Positions 61,722-64,000 of a stretch of 64,000 bases of DNA are shown one piece after another (positions within the stretch are counted from its first letter, which is position 1; every line of letters begins with the position of its first letter). This DNA is from an uncultured Collinsella sp. Its GTDB lineage: Bacteria; Actinomycetota; Coriobacteriia; Coriobacteriales; Coriobacteriaceae. Position numbers and translations under genes: made by a program. Location of the stretch: assembly GCA_900541725.1 (NCBI GenBank), contig UQLB01000001.1, positions 62,001 to 126,000 on the forward strand. Direction: 5' to 3'. A model generated the notes under the pieces. The model had not been told where the DNA came from. It saw only the letters and a program-made list of their open reading frames with translations, and searched no databases.

Positions 61722-64000
61722 CTACTTCTTCTTTTTGCTTGGCATCGAGACTTTGATGCCTTGGGCGGACTTCGTCACGCGGGAGCGCTTGGCTCCGGCA
61801 CTCCTCTTTTTCTTGGGCTGGGCCTGGGCCACGCCCTCGAGCGCGCGGGCCTCGGCCTCGCGAACGGTGCGATCTTCGCGGCGCTGCGCCATGTCGGCGG
61901 CGAAGCGCTTGGCAAAACGCTCGGCCGTCGAACCCGTCGAGCTCACCTTGCCGCCACCGCGACCCAGGCGGACGCGCACACCGCGGCCAAAACCAGTTGC
62001 GGCATGACGACGACGCGGCTTGAGCGAATCCATCATCGTGGCGAGCTTAAAGAACACCGAGCAGGTAAAGACCACGATGACAGCCAAGATAACCATCTGG
62101 CCCATCGACAGGTTGGCAATAGACAGCAGCTCCGGGAATCCGATAACGCCCACCAAGATGCCGGCGACTACAAACACAAAGAGCACCACTCGTAAGGGTG
62201 TGAGCGGCTGCGAGATGCGCCAGATCAGACTGACGCTCGCCGCGCACGACGTAAGCAGGCACATCGTAGACAGCGTGAGCTGGCTAAAGCCAAACACGCG
62301 CGCCACAAAGATATCGAGCGCCGCAGCCAAAATGACCGCAATCGACGCCGGCAGTGCACGCTTGAGTACGTTGGTCAAAAACGCACCCTTCACGCGAGCA
62401 TTGTTGGGCTCAAGGCCCAACACAAAGCCCGGCGCGCCGATGCAAAAGAAGTTGATGAGCGTCATCTGGATGGGCTCGAAGGGGTACGGCGGCAGCGCGA
62501 TACACAGCGCCGCCAGGCCCATCGAGAACAGCGTCTTGGTCAGGAACAGTGAGGCCGAACGCTGCAGGTTGTTGATGGAGCGACGGCCCTCGGCCACCAC
62601 GGCGGGCATAGAGGCAAAGTCGTTGTCGACGAGTACGATCTCGGCCACGTTGCGCGCGGCATCGGAGCCAGCCGCCATGGCGACGGAGCAGTCGGCCTCC
62701 TTGAGCGCCAGCACGTCGTTGACGCCGTCGCCCGTCATGGCCACGGTGTGCTCGCGGCGCTTGAGCGCCTGCACGAGCTCGCGCTTCTGCTGCGGGGTCA
62801 CACGACCAAAGACATGGTAGCGGTCCACTGCGGCATCGAGCTTGGCCGGCGTATCGAGCGTCGTGGCGTCCACATAAGCGTCCGCCCCCGGCACGCCCAC
62901 CACGCGCGCGATCGACGACACCGTACGCGGGTCGTCGCCACTGATCACGTTGAGGGTCACGCCCTGCTCGTTAAAGTAGCCGATGGTTTCGGCCGCCGAA
63001 GTACGGATCTCGTCGCGGATGGTCACAAAGCCCACGGGCTCGGCCTCGCCCACCATATCGCCATCGGGCGAAAAGCCGTCCACGCGCGCTACCACGAGCA
63101 CGCGGCAGGTATCGGCAAGCTCGGCGACACGGTTCTCGACCTGCGAAAACACACGATCGGAGAGCACAAACTGCGCCGCACCCATCACATAGGAGCCCTG
63201 CGCAAACGACGCGCCGCTCCACTTTTTGGAGGACGAGAACGGAATGACCGACAGCGGCTCAGACACCTCGACCGGGCGATCGGCGTAATAGTTGAGCAGC
63301 GCCTGGCAGGTCTCGTTGGCATCGGCCGAAGTCGCACGCGCGACGTTAGCCAGCGCAAAATCGAGCACCGTGGTATCGACGGGAACGGCCGCCTCGTCCG
63401 AGCCGGCGTCTAGGCTCACGCCCTCAACCGGCAGCGGATACGTGCCCTCGACCTCCATGCGGCCCGACGTGATGGTGCCCGTCTTGTCCAGGCACAGTAC
63501 ATCGACGCGAGCGAGCGTCTCGATGCAGTAGAGCTGCTGCGCCAGCACCTTGCGGCGGGCCAGGCGCACCGTGGCGATGGCAAGCACCGACGAGGTCAGC
63601 AGCACCAGGCCCTGCGGGATCATGCCCAGCAGGGCGCCCACCGTGGACAGCAGCGCCGACGAAGGCACATGACCAGCCAACAGCTCGGAGAAGCACCACG
63701 AAAGCGCGCTATCGCCCGGGGTTCCCGCGGCATCCCACAGCTCGCTCACACTCGAGGCAAACAACGCCAAACCGAGCGGGATCATGATGATGCTCGCAAA
63801 GCGCACGATGGCGTTAAGCGCGTTCATGATCTCGGAATTGACCTTTTTGACGTACTTGGCCTCGTTATTAATTTTGGCCACGTAGTTGTCGGCGCCGACA
63901 TGGATCACGCGGGCGCGCAGCAGGCCCGAGTCGATAAAGCTGCCGCTCATGAGCTCGGAACCGGGCTGCTTCTTAATAAGGTCGCTCTCGCCCGTCAGCA
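61722..64000 (-). CDS. Cation-transporting P-type ATPase, N-terminus outside window
   Basis: At least 759 residues are visible; the frame runs off the window's right edge. The A-domain motif LTGES is seen at the very edge. LCLDKTGTITSGRM (phosphorylated Asp), MTGDGVNDVLALKEADCSVA (hinge) and AAGSDAARNVAEIVLVD follow, with about six C-terminal membrane helices. The pattern fits the P2-like bacterial family near mycobacterial CtpE; calcium or another cation is possible but not shown. The last 100 residues (from KPRRRHAATGFG to the end KVSMPSKKKK) are an extended Arg/Lys-rich cytoplasmic tail not usual for this family. Confidence 0.92.
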   Translation of the reverse strand, partial: LTGESDLIKKQPGSELMSGSFIDSGLLRARVIHVGADNYVAKINNEAKYVKKVNSEIMNALNAIVRFASIIMIPLGLALFASSVSELWDAAGTPGDSALSWCFSELLAGHVPSSALLSTVGALLGMIPQGLVLLTSSVLAIATVRLARRKVLAQQLYCIETLARVDVLCLDKTGTITSGRMEVEGTYPLPVEGVSLDAGSDEAAVPVDTTVLDFALANVARATSADANETCQALLNYYADRPVEVSEPLSVIPFSSSKKWSGASFAQGSYVMGAAQFVLSDRVFSQVENRVAELADTCRVLVVARVDGFSPDGDMVGEAEPVGFVTIRDEIRTSAAETIGYFNEQGVTLNVISGDDPRTVSSIARVVGVPGADAYVDATTLDTPAKLDAAVDRYHVFGRVTPQQKRELVQALKRREHTVAMTGDGVNDVLALKEADCSVAMAAGSDAARNVAEIVLVDNDFASMPAVVAEGRRSINNLQRSASLFLTKTLFSMGLAALCIALPPYPFEPIQMTLINFFCIGAPGFVLGLEPNNARVKGAFLTNVLKRALPASIAVILAAALDIFVARVFGFSQLTLSTMCLLTSCAASVSLIWRISQPLTPLRVVLFVFVVAGILVGVIGFPELLSIANLSMGQMVILAVIVVFTCSVFFKLATMMDSLKPRRRHAATGFGRGVRVRLGRGGGKVSSTGSTAERFAKRFAADMAQRREDRTVREAEARALEGVAQAQPKKKRSAGAKRSRVTKSAQGIKVSMPSKKKK

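Overview
The window looks like a chromosomal segment of a Coriobacteriia (Actinomycetota) gut anaerobe, most likely Collinsella. This is inferred from protein character, not from a database match: a high-GC coding style, a bifunctional fermentative AdhE, pyruvate phosphate dikinase with its regulatory kinase, the short zinc-type L28, the non-mevalonate genes ispG/dxr beside a site-2 protease, frequent TTG starts, and a two-subunit glycyl-tRNA synthetase.

Layout. 1-5 kb, plus strand: rpmB with promoter and terminator, a REP-type (RAYT) transposase element with perfect 24-bp inverted repeats, adhE behind an inverted-repeat operator, and an APH-fold kinase. 5-25 kb, all minus strand: proS-ispG-rseP-dxr-cdsA-uppS-frr-pyrH (isoprenoid, phospholipid and undecaprenyl supply with translation genes), tsf-rpsB, then xerC-trmFO-dprA-comM-yraN-rnhB-rplS, then ppdK. 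25-36.7 kb: an AT-richer accessory island with two different RiPP-like radical-SAM clusters. 36.7-43.2 kb, minus: ppsR (PPDK regulator), glyS-glyQ, lepB-trmD-rimM-khpA-rpsP. 43.4-44.6 kb: dinB on the plus strand. 44.7-52.4 kb, minus: rsfS-yqeK-nadD-obgE, rpmA-rplU, a TIGR03936/TIGR03960-type gene pair and a DUF697 membrane protein. 52.4-58.4 kb: the cell-shape block rodA-mrdA-mreD-mreC-mreB. 58.5-64 kb: a TPR membrane protein, a cyclophilin, a zinc-ribbon membrane protein and a P-type ATPase cut by the window edge.

The island is the novel part. Cluster 1 (25.7-30.9 kb) has a PqqD-GNAT fusion, a radical SAM enzyme broken by a one-base frameshift, a cysteine-free 60-residue precursor with a YxxP leader motif, and a divergent transporter block (DUF3784-like protein, an intact ABC half-transporter, and a second ABC gene that lost its membrane domain). 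Cluster 2 (33.0-36.1 kb) encodes a 241-residue precursor with an NHLP-like leader and an internal asparagine ladder of exact six-residue period. It is translationally coupled to a radical SAM/SPASM-like enzyme and a HemK/PrmC-like methyltransferase. The Asn periodicity recalls polytheonamide-type proteusins, but here the repeat is internal and followed by about 100 further residues. Between the clusters lies an SdpI/DUF1648-like membrane protein, a possible immunity factor.

The island separates ppdK from the gene for its own regulator ppsR, and an exact 19-bp inverted repeat lies near both ends. The word taaaacgctt recurs in operator-like palindromes upstream of adhE and ppdK, which suggests a shared LacI-family-type control of fermentative carbon flow.
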